From Chloroflexota bacterium (GTDB lineage Bacteria > Chloroflexota > Dehalococcoidia > UBA2979): a DNA stretch of 32,124 nt. The DNA is taken from positions 1 through 32,124 of the forward strand of contig CANFFZ010000009.1 of NCBI GenBank assembly GCA_947446155.1. Reading direction: 5' to 3'. Shown here in pieces: positions 22,437-30,992 of this stretch. The notes beneath the pieces were generated by a model. The model ran no database searches. It had not been told where the DNA came from and saw only the letters and a list, made by a program, of their open reading frames with translations. Within the stretch, counting starts at the first letter, position 1. Every line of letters starts with the position of its first letter. Made by a program: the position numbers and the translations under genes.

Positions 22437-24827
22437 GTGAACCGCGCCTCGAAGCAGGCAACCCGCGTGCTCAGCACATTCAACGCGGTGCGAGGGCTGG
22501 CGCAGGCGGGCGCACGCGTCGCCGCAAAGCGCGGCTTCCCACGGGTCGAAGGCCGTATGGCGGTCCGAGGCGTCTCCGCTGAAATGCAGATCGTCCGCGA
22601 CCACCACGGCGTCCCGCACGTCTTTGCGGTCACGGAGGCGGACGCCCTCTTCGGGCAGGGGTTCGTCCACGCGCAGGACCGCCTGTTTCAGATGGCCGGC
22701 GCACGACGCCTCGCATCTGGACGGCTCGCCGAAGTCCTCGGGCCGATAGCCCTCGGCAGCGACCGGTTCATGCGCCGTGTGGGCCTCCACCGGGCCGCAG
22801 CCCTCGACGCTGCCGGGCTCGACGCCGACTTTCACGGCCTGCTGTCCGCCTACTGCGCCGGCGTGAACGAGGGCGCACGCACGCTGCCGGAACTCCCACC
22901 GGAGTTCTCCGTCATCGGCCCCTGGACACCATGGACGCCGCAGGACGCGATGCTTGTCGGGCGGTTGGTGCTCTTTGGCTTCGCCGGAAACTGGGACAGC
23001 GAGCTGCTGCGCGAGCGCCTGCTGCGCGCCCTCGGGCCGGAGCGGGCCGCACAGGTCGATCCGACGCATCCCAACTACGGCACGGTCACCGGCGAGCCGC
23101 ATATGGATGGCAGCGCCGTCGAACGCCTTGCACGCGCGTATCGCGACGCGGTCGCGCACGGACTACCGCACGGGGGCGCCTCGAACGCGTGGGCGGTGGA
23201 CGCCACACGCTCCGTCTCCGGCGCACCGCTACTCGCCTCCGACCCGCACCTGGAGGTGCGCATGCCGGGGCTGTTCCACGTCACGCACCTCCGCGGCGGG
23301 GTGCTGAACGCCATCGGCGCGGACGTTCCGGGCGTCCCGGGGATCGCCATTGGCCATACCGCGGAACTCGGGTGGGGGATCACCGCCGGGATGGCGGACG
23401 TCGCCGACTGCTACCTCGAAACGTTCGACCCGGCTTCCCCGATCCGGTACCAGACGCCCGCGGGCTGGGTCGAGGCCGAGGAGGTCGTCGAGCGGATCCA
23501 CGTGCGTGGGGCCTCGCCGGTGGACGAACGCGTCCTGATCACCCGCCACGGCCCGATCGTCGGCCCCGCCCTCGATGGCGAGACGCGCGCGATCGCACTG
23601 CGCTCGACCGCCCTCGAACCCGGTGACCTGATCGAGGCGTTCTTCGCCGTGCTGCGCTCGCACTCGGTCGAGGAGTTCTCGGCGGCCCTCGACCAGTGGC
23701 CGGGGACGACGTTCAACTTCGTCTACGCCCATCGAGATGGGCGCACCGGGTACCGCTTCGCGGGCCGTGTCCCTCGCCGCGCCGCGGGCGACGGCCTGCT
23801 CCCGACGAACGGGGCGCGCTCGGATGGGCCGCCTGCGCCGCTGCCGCCCGATGCGATGCCGCGTCTCACCTCGCCAGCCTCGGGGTACGTGGTCAGCGCG
23901 AACCAGGCGCCGGGCGGTCGCTACGAACTGGGCGAGGAGTGGTGCCAGCCGGTGCGTGCGGAGCGCGTCGCAGCGCTCATCCAGGCGCAACCGATGCATG
24001 ACCCCAGTTCGTTCCAGGCGATCCAGACGGACCGGTACAACGCGAACCTCGTGCGGCTGCGCGACCTGCTGATCGAGCGGGGAGCGGTCGCTCAGCCCGA
24101 AGGCCCGATGCTCGAGCGCTGGGACGGACGCCTCGATCCCGCGAGCGCAGGGGCGGCGGTGGTGCAAGCGACCTACCGCGAACTCGCCCGCGCGATGGCG
24201 CTGCGTGCCGCCGGGCCGTCCGCCGACACGGTGCTCGGGCGAGGATTGTCCGGCGTGAACGGCCTGGGCTCGTTCCACTTCCGCATCCAGGGCGAACTCG
24301 TCGCCGCCGCCGAGGCCTCGAAGTCCCCGTGGTTCGACGGATCTGCTGATCGCGACCGCCAGCTCGCCGGAGCGGCCGCGCGCGCGGTGGAGCGTCTGCG
24401 TCGCGACTTGGGGGACGACCCGGGCCGCTGGCGCTGGGGTGCGCTCCACCACATCGAATTCACCCACCCGCTGCGCTCAGTCCCCGGCCTCGGGAAGTGG
24501 CTCTCGCGCGGCCCGTACCCCTTCGGCGGCGATGTGAACACGGTGGCCCAGAGCGCCGAGGCGATCTGGCGCGACACCGGCGAGGTGCTGGTCGCACCGG
24601 GCTACCGGCAGATCCTCGACCTCGCGGACTGGGACCGCGCGCGATTCATCCTGCCCACCGGAAACAGCGGCATCCCCGGCCACCCGAGGTATGACGACTG
24701 CATCGCCGACTTCCTCGCCGGGCGGTACCGGCCGCTGCTCTACACACGCGCCGCCATCGAGGCCGCTGCCGAGACGCGCCTCGTCCTGGCGACCAGCGGC
24801 ATACCACGAGTCGTGGGGCCCGCATGA
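22437..24827 (+). CDS. Penicillin acylase-family Ntn hydrolase
   Basis: The 796-residue protein matches the penicillin/acyl-homoserine-lactone acylase family, which self-cleaves to expose an N-terminal Ser. An alpha-chain region has IVRDHHGVPHVFAVTEADALFGQGFVHAQDRLFQM (52-86). The autocleavage site is GGASNAWAV with nucleophile Ser249. The beta chain has PLLASDPHLEVRMP, GVPGIAIGHTAELGWGIT and VSANQ (catalytic Asn region). Substrates in the family range from penicillins and AHLs to other N-acyl compounds. Well-studied members are exported; the N-terminus here (basic and helical) lacks a clear signal peptide, so the cell location is uncertain. GTG 22437 is the likely start, 28 bp after rpiB. 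Its TGA overlaps the prenyl synthase ATG. Confidence 0.85.
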   Translation: MNRASKQATRVLSTFNAVRGLAQAGARVAAKRGFPRVEGRMAVRGVSAEMQIVRDHHGVPHVFAVTEADALFGQGFVHAQDRLFQMAGARRLASGRLAEVLGPIALGSDRFMRRVGLHRAAALDAAGLDADFHGLLSAYCAGVNEGARTLPELPPEFSVIGPWTPWTPQDAMLVGRLVLFGFAGNWDSELLRERLLRALGPERAAQVDPTHPNYGTVTGEPHMDGSAVERLARAYRDAVAHGLPHGGASNAWAVDATRSVSGAPLLASDPHLEVRMPGLFHVTHLRGGVLNAIGADVPGVPGIAIGHTAELGWGITAGMADVADCYLETFDPASPIRYQTPAGWVEAEEVVERIHVRGASPVDERVLITRHGPIVGPALDGETRAIALRSTALEPGDLIEAFFAVLRSHSVEEFSAALDQWPGTTFNFVYAHRDGRTGYRFAGRVPRRAAGDGLLPTNGARSDGPPAPLPPDAMPRLTSPASGYVVSANQAPGGRYELGEEWCQPVRAERVAALIQAQPMHDPSSFQAIQTDRYNANLVRLRDLLIERGAVAQPEGPMLERWDGRLDPASAGAAVVQATYRELARAMALRAAGPSADTVLGRGLSGVNGLGSFHFRIQGELVAAAEASKSPWFDGSADRDRQLAGAAARAVERLRRDLGDDPGRWRWGALHHIEFTHPLRSVPGLGKWLSRGPYPFGGDVNTVAQSAEAIWRDTGEVLVAPGYRQILDLADWDRARFILPTGNSGIPGHPRYDDCIADFLAGRYRPLLYTRAAIEAAAETRLVLATSGIPRVVGPA

Positions 24828-25858
24828 CCATCGACGGCACCCTTGCGTCGCGTGCCGAGCGTTACCGCGCCCTCGTGCGCGATGAGATGCGCGTGGTGGT
24901 GGGCGACTCCCCGGACGGGCTGTACGCGTGGATGCGCTACCACCTCGGCTGGGAGGACATCGAGGGTCATCGTGAGGCGGCCTCGGGCGGGAAGTTGATG
25001 CGCCCCGTGGCCGTGCTGCTGGCTGCCGAGGCCTGTGGTGGGCGCGCGGAGCAGGCGGTCGCCGCCGCCACCGCGGTTGAACTCGTCCACAACTTCTCGC
25101 TGCTCCACGACGACGTGGAGGACCGCAGCGACTTCCGGCGCGGCCGCGCCAACCTCTGGACGTTCGCCGGGGTGGCGCAGGCGATCAACACGGGCGATGG
25201 GATGTTCACCGTCGCCCGCCTCGCGACCTACCGGCTGCTCGATGCTGGCATCCCCGCCGAGCGTGCCGTACTCGCCATGCGCGAACTCGACGAAGCCTGC
25301 CTCCGCCTCGTCGAGGGCCAGTACCTCGATATCTCCTTCGAGACGCGGATCGATGTCACGCAGGACGAGTACTGGCAGATGGCTGCGGGGAAGACCGCCG
25401 CGATGTTCGCCGCACCGTTCGCGATGGGCGCAACAATCGCCGGCGCCGAGCCACGCGTCGTCAACGCGTTCCGGGAGTTCGGGCGGCACATCGGCCTCGC
25501 GTTCCAGGCCGTCGATGACATCCTGGGCATCTGGGGGGACTCCGCCGTCACCGGCAAGCCGGTCGGGGACGACCTGCTCTCCCGCAAGATGACCTGCCCC
25601 GTGATCGCCGCCCTGGACGCCGGCGGCGACGCCTCGATGTTGCTGCGGCGCGCCTACGAGCAGCCGCCGCGTACCGGCGAAGACGTCGCACCGCTCGCGG
25701 CGCTGGTCGCGGAGACAGGTGCGCGCGCCCTGACGCAGACGATGGCGGAGCGCGAGGAAGCAGCGGCGCTCCAGGCGCTGCACGATGGTGGAGTGACTTC
25801 GGACGTGATCGCGTGGTGTACGGAGTTCGCTCACGCAGCCGTGGTGAGGGTGACGTAG
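24824..25858 (+). CDS. Polyprenyl diphosphate synthase (trans-IPPS family)
   Basis: The enzyme condenses IPP with allylic diphosphates to make prenyl chains. The 344 residues have GGKLMRP (56-61, the usual GKxxRP), the first Asp-rich motif LLHDDVEDRSDFRRGR (Asp96, Asp97, Asp100), GQYLDISFE, the KT-type segment MAAGKTAAMFAAP, and the second Asp motif FQAVDDILGIWGD (Asp231, Asp232) followed by KPVGDDLLSRKMTCP. DDxxD with two intervening residues is the FARM of most trans-prenyltransferases. Product length (C15, C20 or longer) cannot be read with confidence. It overlaps the acylase gene by four bases. Confidence 0.88.
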   Translation: MTIDGTLASRAERYRALVRDEMRVVVGDSPDGLYAWMRYHLGWEDIEGHREAASGGKLMRPVAVLLAAEACGGRAEQAVAAATAVELVHNFSLLHDDVEDRSDFRRGRANLWTFAGVAQAINTGDGMFTVARLATYRLLDAGIPAERAVLAMRELDEACLRLVEGQYLDISFETRIDVTQDEYWQMAAGKTAAMFAAPFAMGATIAGAEPRVVNAFREFGRHIGLAFQAVDDILGIWGDSAVTGKPVGDDLLSRKMTCPVIAALDAGGDASMLLRRAYEQPPRTGEDVAPLAALVAETGARALTQTMAEREEAAALQALHDGGVTSDVIAWCTEFAHAAVVRVT

Positions 25859-25884
25859 TCTCGTCTACATAACGCATCGAGACA

Positions 25885-25914
25885 TTGCCGCTCGAATCCG
25901 GCGGTCTCTATGAT
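25885..25914 (+). promoter_or_regulatory. Promoter of pgk (TTGCCG-N18-TATGAT)
   Basis: TTGCCG at 25885-25890 and TATGAT at 25909-25914 are 18 bases apart. The expected start near 25921 lies at the foot of an 8-bp hairpin, giving a leader of about 36 nt before the pgk GTG. This is the likely start of the glycolytic cluster. Confidence 0.65.
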
Positions 25915-25922
25915 CGGGCGGC

Positions 25923-25943
25923 GCTGCGCGCTCCCCGCGCAGC
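25923..25943 (+). other. 5' leader hairpin of pgk mRNA
   Basis: GCTGCGCG (25923-25930) and CGCGCAGC (25936-25943) form a perfect 8-bp stem with loop CTCCC. It sits almost exactly at the predicted 5' end and just upstream of the ribosome site GAGGGA. It could protect the mRNA 5' end or modulate initiation. Confidence 0.45.
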
Positions 25944-25956
25944 CGTGAGGGAATTC

Positions 25957-27144
25957 GTGCACAAGCAGACCATCCGCGACATCGACGTCACCGGGCAGCG
26001 GGTCTTCCTGCGTGTCGACTACAACGTCCAGTTCGACGACGACACGATCCTGGACGACTACCGCCTGCAGGAGTCGCTCCCGACGATCCGCCTCCTCCTG
26101 GAGCGCGGCGCGAAGGTGATCATCTGCTCCCACCGAGGCCGTCCCGGCGGACGGGTGGTGGAGGAACTCCGGAACGAACCCGTGGCCCGTCACCTCTCCG
26201 CGCTGCTTGGCCGGCCAGTGACCTCCGTCCGCGACTGCGTAGGCCCCGAGGTGGAGCGTGTCGTCGCGGGCATGCAGCCGGGCGATGTGGTCCTGCTGGA
26301 GAACGTGCGGTTTTACGCCGAAGAGGAGGCGAACGACCGCGAGTTCTCGCGCAAACTCGCCTCGCTGGCGGACGTGTTCGTCTCGGACGCTTTCGGTACC
26401 GCGCATCGCGCGCACGCCTCAGTCGTGGGGATCGCCGAGTTCCTCCCCGGGGTCGCGGGTCTGCTGATGGAGCGAGAACTCGAATACCTCGGCAAGGTCG
26501 CGGTGAACCCGGAGCGGCCATTCGCCATCATCCTGGGTGGGGCGAAGGTCGCCGAAAAACTCGCGATCCTGAAGAACCTTTCCGACCAGGCCGACCTGAT
26601 CTGCATCGGCGGCGGTATCGCGAACACCTTCCTCAAGGCCCAGGGCATCGACGTCGGCGCTTCGCTGGTCGAAGACGACCGGATCGAGGACGCACTGGAG
26701 GTCATGCGCATGGCCGCCATGAGGAAGGACCTCCGATTGCTCATGCCGACGGATGTCGTCATCGCGAACGCCGCGGGCGAGCGCATTAACACGGTGTCCG
26801 TGAACCGCGTCCCCCCGGAGTGGCGCATCCTCGACCTCGGTCGCCAAACGATCGATGACATGCGCGACGCGCTCTCCACGATGAAAACCGTCGTATGGAA
26901 CGGCCCGATCGGCTTCTTCGAGCGGCCGCCATTCGACCGGGGCTCGATCGACCTCGCACGGATCCTCGCCGACCTCGTCAGCGCCACGACCGTCGTCGGC
27001 GGTGGCGAGACTGCTGCGGCCGTCGCCCGGGCGGGCGTCAGCAACCGCATCTCCCACGTCTCCACGGGTGGCGGGGCCTCCCTCGAACTGCTTGAGGGAC
27101 GCATCCTGCCAGGCGTGGCCGTCCTGCGCGAGCGTGCCGACTAG
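25957..27144 (+). CDS. pgk: Phosphoglycerate kinase
   Basis: Pgk transfers phosphate between 1,3-bisphosphoglycerate and ADP. The 395-residue length is typical. Motifs are VFLRVDYNVQFDD (substrate-binding RVDxNV), SHRGRPGG, LLENVRFYAEE, VSDAFGTAHRAHAS, FAIILGGAKVAEKLAIL, GGGIANTFL, TVVWNGPIGFFE and the C-terminal VVGGGETAAAV..AGVSNRISHVSTGGGASLELLEG. GTG 25957 is chosen because GAGGGA lies shortly upstream and the product starts at the family position; GTG 25945 is the alternative. It is followed by apgM and tpiA. Confidence 0.95.
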   Translation: MHKQTIRDIDVTGQRVFLRVDYNVQFDDDTILDDYRLQESLPTIRLLLERGAKVIICSHRGRPGGRVVEELRNEPVARHLSALLGRPVTSVRDCVGPEVERVVAGMQPGDVVLLENVRFYAEEEANDREFSRKLASLADVFVSDAFGTAHRAHASVVGIAEFLPGVAGLLMERELEYLGKVAVNPERPFAIILGGAKVAEKLAILKNLSDQADLICIGGGIANTFLKAQGIDVGASLVEDDRIEDALEVMRMAAMRKDLRLLMPTDVVIANAAGERINTVSVNRVPPEWRILDLGRQTIDDMRDALSTMKTVVWNGPIGFFERPPFDRGSIDLARILADLVSATTVVGGGETAAAVARAGVSNRISHVSTGGGASLELLEGRILPGVAVLRERAD

Positions 27145-27171
27145 GCATAGGCGGTCAGGCGAGCGCACGCG

Positions 27172-27183
27172 TAGGATCGGGCG
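27172..27183 (+). promoter_or_regulatory. TAGGAT-N6-ATG element before apgM
   Basis: TAGGAT (27172-27177) is followed by six bases and the apgM ATG, identical in layout to murE and to rnpB. The ten-base string CGTAGGATCG is shared exactly with murE. It may be a -10 box for a leaderless transcript, or AGGA may act as a weak ribosome site. Confidence 0.4.
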
Positions 27184-28383
27184 ATGGAACTCGACCTGAT
27201 TCGCCGTCTCTCCCAGCCCGCTGACACCAAGGTGATCCTCTGCGTCCTCGATGGGCTGGGCGGCATGCCCGGCCGGCGCGGCCGCACGGAACTCGAAGAA
27301 GCCAACACGAGGAACCTCGACCGGCTGGTCGCGGAAGGCAGCATCGGCCGGACGTTGCCGGTCGGCTTCGGGATCACGCCGGGCTCCGGGCCGGGGCACA
27401 TGGCGCTCTTCGGATACGACCCGCTCGTCTACGAGATCGGCCGGGGCGCCCTCGAGTCCACCGGCATCGGCTTCGAGATCGGGCCGGAGGACATCACCGC
27501 GCGGGGCAACCTCTGCACCCTCGATGGTGTGGGCCTGATCACCGACCGCCGAGCCGGCCGCTTGCCCACCGCGCAGACCGAGGCGATCTGCGCGCAACTC
27601 CAGACGATCACGCTGCCCGGTGTCCAGACCTTCGTGCAGGCAGTCCAGGATCAGCGCTTCATCCTCGTCCTGCGCGGGCCGGGCCTCTCCGACCAGATCA
27701 CCGAGACCGACCCCCAGCGCGAGGGCGTCCCACCCATCGTCTGCGCCGCGACGGCGCCTGCGGGCGACCTCACCGCCGCGCTGGTCCGCGAATGGGTGAC
27801 GAAGGCGACCTCGATGCTGGCGGGGCAGGAGCGCGCCAACGGGGTACTGCTCCGCGGCTGGTCGGGACGCCCGAATGTGCCGCCGTTCCCTGAACTCTGG
27901 AAACTCCGAGCCGCCGCCGTCACCGTCTACCCGATGTATCGAGGCGTCGCGCGCCTCGTGGGGATGGACGTGGTCGACGGCGGCCACAACCTCGACGAGC
28001 AGATCGCGGCGATCCGGGCCCACTGGGACCAGTACGACTTCTTCTTCCTGCACTACAAGTACACGGACTCGGCCGGCGAAGACGGTGACTTCCAGCGCAA
28101 GGCGGACGCCATCGAGGCATTCGACCGTGCGGTACCGGACATCCTCGCGCTCGGCCCGGATGTCCTCGTCGTGACCGGCGACCACTCCACGCCCTCCGCG
28201 ATGGCGGCGCACTCGTTCCACGCCGTGCCGATCGTGGTGTGGGGGAAGGATGTCCGGCGCGACCACCTCAGCCACTTCAACGAGGTCGCCGCACGCGAGG
28301 GCGAACTCGGTCAGTTCCCCGCGAAGGAAGTGCTCCCGATCGCCTTCGGACACGCGGGACGCCTCGCGAAGTTCGGCGCGTAG
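27184..28383 (+). CDS. apgM: 2,3-bisphosphoglycerate-independent phosphoglycerate mutase, archaeal type
   Basis: ApgM interconverts 3- and 2-phosphoglycerate and belongs to the alkaline-phosphatase metalloenzyme superfamily. The 399 residues show VILCVLDGLGGMP (metal Asp), ANTRNLDRLVAEGS, GITPGSGPGHMALFGYDP with the phospho-acceptor Ser, GRGALESTGIGF, and the metal-binding C-terminal part DFFFLHYKYTDSAGEDGDFQRKADAIEAFD and VVTGDHSTPSAMAAHSFHAVPIVVWG. It is shorter than bacterial GpmI (about 510). ApgM-type enzymes occur in archaea and in some bacteria, including Chloroflexota. It starts 39 bp after pgk. Confidence 0.93.
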   Translation: MELDLIRRLSQPADTKVILCVLDGLGGMPGRRGRTELEEANTRNLDRLVAEGSIGRTLPVGFGITPGSGPGHMALFGYDPLVYEIGRGALESTGIGFEIGPEDITARGNLCTLDGVGLITDRRAGRLPTAQTEAICAQLQTITLPGVQTFVQAVQDQRFILVLRGPGLSDQITETDPQREGVPPIVCAATAPAGDLTAALVREWVTKATSMLAGQERANGVLLRGWSGRPNVPPFPELWKLRAAAVTVYPMYRGVARLVGMDVVDGGHNLDEQIAAIRAHWDQYDFFFLHYKYTDSAGEDGDFQRKADAIEAFDRAVPDILALGPDVLVVTGDHSTPSAMAAHSFHAVPIVVWGKDVRRDHLSHFNEVAAREGELGQFPAKEVLPIAFGHAGRLAKFGA

Positions 28384-28385
28384 CG

Positions 28386-29138
28386 ATGGCGCGCGTCCCT
28401 GTCGTCGGCGGGAACTGGAAGATGCACACGGCCCGCGGGGAGGCCGTCGCGCTGCTCTCCGCGCTTCGACGCGAACTTGATGGACTCGCTGGCGCTCAGG
28501 TGGTGATCTGCCCGCCCGCACCCTGGCTCGGCGACGCTGCCGACGCCCTCGCTGACACGACCCTCGAGGTTGGCGCCCAGGACGTGTACTGGGAGCCGAA
28601 GGGCGCGTTCACCGGAGCCGTCAGCGCGCCCATGCTGGCGAGTGTGGCCTCATGGGTGATCGTGGGGCACTCCGAGCGCCGATACCTGTTCGGCGAGACC
28701 GCCGAGGAGACCAACGCCAAACTGCGCGCTTCGCTCGCTGCGGGCCTGCGTCCCATCCTCGCGGTCGGCGAGCGCCAGGAGGAGATCGGGCGTGTCGCCG
28801 ACGTCCTGGCCGCCCAACTGACCGAGGGCTTCCGCGGCATCGAGCGGCTACCGGCGGAGGTCGTGATCGCATATGAGCCGGTGTGGGCCATCGGGACTGG
28901 CCTCGCGGCCACGCCGGACGACGCCCAGACGCGCTGCGCCCTCATCCGCACGATGCTCGCCGAACGCTTCACTGCGGCCTCCGCGGACGCCTGCCGCATC
29001 CAGTACGGCGGCTCGGTGATCACGGGGAACATCGAGGACTACGCAAGGCAGCCGGACATCGATGGCGCACTCGTCGGCGGGGCGTCGCTGGACGCGGCGG
29101 CGTTCGCCGCCATCTGTCGCGCGGTCGCAGCCGCGTAG
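28386..29138 (+). CDS. tpiA: Triosephosphate isomerase
   Basis: TpiA interconverts dihydroxyacetone phosphate and glyceraldehyde 3-phosphate. The 250-residue protein has the N-terminal VVGGNWKMHT (Asn and Lys of the active site), VGAQDVYWEPKGAFTG, WVIVGHSERRYLFGE with the catalytic His, VVIAYEPVWAIGTG with the catalytic Glu, and IQYGGSVITGN (phosphate loop). The ATG lies two bases after the apgM stop codon, so the two are almost certainly co-transcribed. Confidence 0.96.
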   Translation: MARVPVVGGNWKMHTARGEAVALLSALRRELDGLAGAQVVICPPAPWLGDAADALADTTLEVGAQDVYWEPKGAFTGAVSAPMLASVASWVIVGHSERRYLFGETAEETNAKLRASLAAGLRPILAVGERQEEIGRVADVLAAQLTEGFRGIERLPAEVVIAYEPVWAIGTGLAATPDDAQTRCALIRTMLAERFTAASADACRIQYGGSVITGNIEDYARQPDIDGALVGGASLDAAAFAAICRAVAAA

Positions 29139-29146
29139 GACCCGCG

Positions 29147-30076
29147 ATGTCCCACCCACACCACCTCGTCGTACTCGTCGGGCCGACGGCGTCCGGCAAG
29201 ACCGCCGTCGCCATCGAGGCGGCACGACGCCTCAATGGCGGCGTGGAGATCGTGTCTGCCGACTCGCGACAGGTGCGTCGGGAGATGGTCATCGGTACCG
29301 CCGCACCCACCGAGGCTGAACTGGCGGCGGTGCCACATCACGCGATCGCCACCGTCGCGCCGGACGCCCCATACGCCGTCGTGGACTGGCTCCTCGAGGC
29401 GCGCGCGGCCCTCGACTCGATCTGGTCGCGCGGCAGGCTGCCGCTGCTCGTCGGCGGCACCGGCCAGTACGTGTGGGCGCTGCTCGATGGCTGGTCGATG
29501 CCCGCCGTCGAGCCGGACGTGGCGCTGCGCGCGGAGTTCGAGACGTACGCCAGCGAGCACGGGGCAGACGCGCTCCACGCACGCCTCGGTGCGCTCGATC
29601 CCGCCTCGGCAACTCGTATCGACGCGCGGAACATCCGGCGCGTCGTGCGGGCACTCGAGGTCGTCACGGTCACCGGGGCGCCGGTCCCAGCCCTCGAGCC
29701 GCGCGACCCGGGCTTCACGTGGGGTGGCGTCGGCCTCCAATGGGAGCGCGCACCGCTCCATGCGCGCGCTGACGCGCGCGTCGTCGCGATGTTCGAGGCG
29801 GGCCTGGTGGCGGAGGCCCGAGCGCTCGCCGAGCGCTACGGGCGCGGGTTCCCGGCGCTCTCCTCGATCGGGTACCGCGAGGCGTTGGGAGTCCTCGACG
29901 GCACCCTGACTGAGGCGGAAGCGGTGCGCCAGACGCAGATTGCCACCCATCGACTGATCCGGATGCAGGCGGCGTGGTTCCGGCTGGACGATCCACGCAT
30001 CGAATGGGTGCCCGGGGGCGACATCGAGGCCGCCGTGGGCGCTGTTGAGCGGGCAGCACGGCCGCCCGTACCATGA
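29147..30076 (+). CDS. miaA: tRNA dimethylallyltransferase
   Basis: MiaA prenylates A37 of tRNAs that read codons beginning with U. The 309 residues contain the P-loop VGPTASGKTAVAIE, EIVSADSRQVRREMVIGTAAPT (with R-Q-V-R where DSxQVY is usual), VPHHAIATVAPDAPYAV, LLVGGTGQYVWALLDGW, RIDARNIRRVVRALEV and the C-terminal SSIGYREALGVLDG. The start eight bases after tpiA places it in the same operon. Its substrate dimethylallyl diphosphate comes from the isoprenoid pathway that also feeds the prenyl synthase upstream. Confidence 0.92.
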   Translation: MSHPHHLVVLVGPTASGKTAVAIEAARRLNGGVEIVSADSRQVRREMVIGTAAPTEAELAAVPHHAIATVAPDAPYAVVDWLLEARAALDSIWSRGRLPLLVGGTGQYVWALLDGWSMPAVEPDVALRAEFETYASEHGADALHARLGALDPASATRIDARNIRRVVRALEVVTVTGAPVPALEPRDPGFTWGGVGLQWERAPLHARADARVVAMFEAGLVAEARALAERYGRGFPALSSIGYREALGVLDGTLTEAEAVRQTQIATHRLIRMQAAWFRLDDPRIEWVPGGDIEAAVGAVERAARPPVP

Positions 30077-30104
30077 TCGACCACACCCACACGGAGGGCT
30101 GACG

Positions 30105-30992
30105 ATGCCGAACCCCACGGGGCGGCCGTTCCCATTCTGGAAGATGCACGGTGCCGGCAACGACTTCGTCGTCGCCGAGACGGATCGCCTCGACATCTCC
30201 GATGAGGCATGGGGCGCCCTCGCGATCGAGGTTTGCGACCGTCACCAGGGTATCGGCGCGGACGGCCTGATCCTCGTGCAGCCCTCGAAGACCGCCGACC
30301 GCAAGATGCGCATCTTCAACGCGGACGGGTCCGACGGCGAGATGTGCGTGAACGGCATCCGCTGCTTCACGAAGTTCTGCCTCGACCGCGGCCTCGTGAC
30401 CGCCCCGGACGGGCGCGTCCTCGTGGAGACCGGTCCCGGCCTGATCCCCACGACCGCCACCCGAGGTGCGGACGGCCTCGTCTCCCATGTCCGCGTGGAA
30501 GCGGCCGTCCCCAACCTCGACCCGCGCGCCTCTGGCGTCATGATCGACCGCGCGGCGCCCGTCCTCGACTTCGAGGTGACGACGAAGGACATGGCCGGTG
30601 CGAGCGTGCAGCGCGTCGCCCTCGTCTCGATGGGGAACCCGCACGCCGTGCAGTTCATCGATGGCTCGCCGGCGGACTACCCGCTGGAGCGCATCGGCCC
30701 GCAGATGGAGCACCATCCCGTCTTCACGCAGCGCACCAATTACGAGGTCGTACACGTCCTCGACCGTGCGAACATCGAGATGCGCGTGTGGGAGCGGGGC
30801 GTCGGTGAGACGCAGGCGTGTGGCTCCGGCGCGTGCGCGGTGATGGTGGCCGCCCGCGCCCGAGGCCAGGCCGACGACGACGTGCAGATCCACCTTCCGG
30901 GTGGCACGCTGCGCATCCAGTGGGGGGGCGAAGGCCCGGTGATCCTGACCGGACCCGCCACATTCGTATTCGAAGCGGAGTGGACGAGATGA
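30105..30992 (+). CDS. dapF: Diaminopimelate epimerase
   Basis: DapF converts LL-DAP to meso-DAP for lysine and cell-wall synthesis. The 295 residues include FWKMHGAGNDFVV, RHQGIGADGLILV, the first catalytic Cys81 in FNADGSDGEMCVNGIRC, VSMGNPHAVQF, and the second catalytic Cys239 in ETQACGSGACAV. The residue after Cys81 is Val where CGNG is common. The ATG follows GGAGGG eight bases upstream. TACCAT at 30069-30074 could be an internal -10 box. The gene pairs with the dapL start at the window end. Confidence 0.95.
   Translation: MPNPTGRPFPFWKMHGAGNDFVVAETDRLDISDEAWGALAIEVCDRHQGIGADGLILVQPSKTADRKMRIFNADGSDGEMCVNGIRCFTKFCLDRGLVTAPDGRVLVETGPGLIPTTATRGADGLVSHVRVEAAVPNLDPRASGVMIDRAAPVLDFEVTTKDMAGASVQRVALVSMGNPHAVQFIDGSPADYPLERIGPQMEHHPVFTQRTNYEVVHVLDRANIEMRVWERGVGETQACGSGACAVMVAARARGQADDDVQIHLPGGTLRIQWGGEGPVILTGPATFVFEAEWTR

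Noticed and set aside
26419..28521. A 700-codon open frame on the minus strand opposite pgk and apgM
   Set aside because: Same reason: antisense to conserved enzymes, with composition typical of the reverse frame of GC-rich coding DNA and no recognisable domain.
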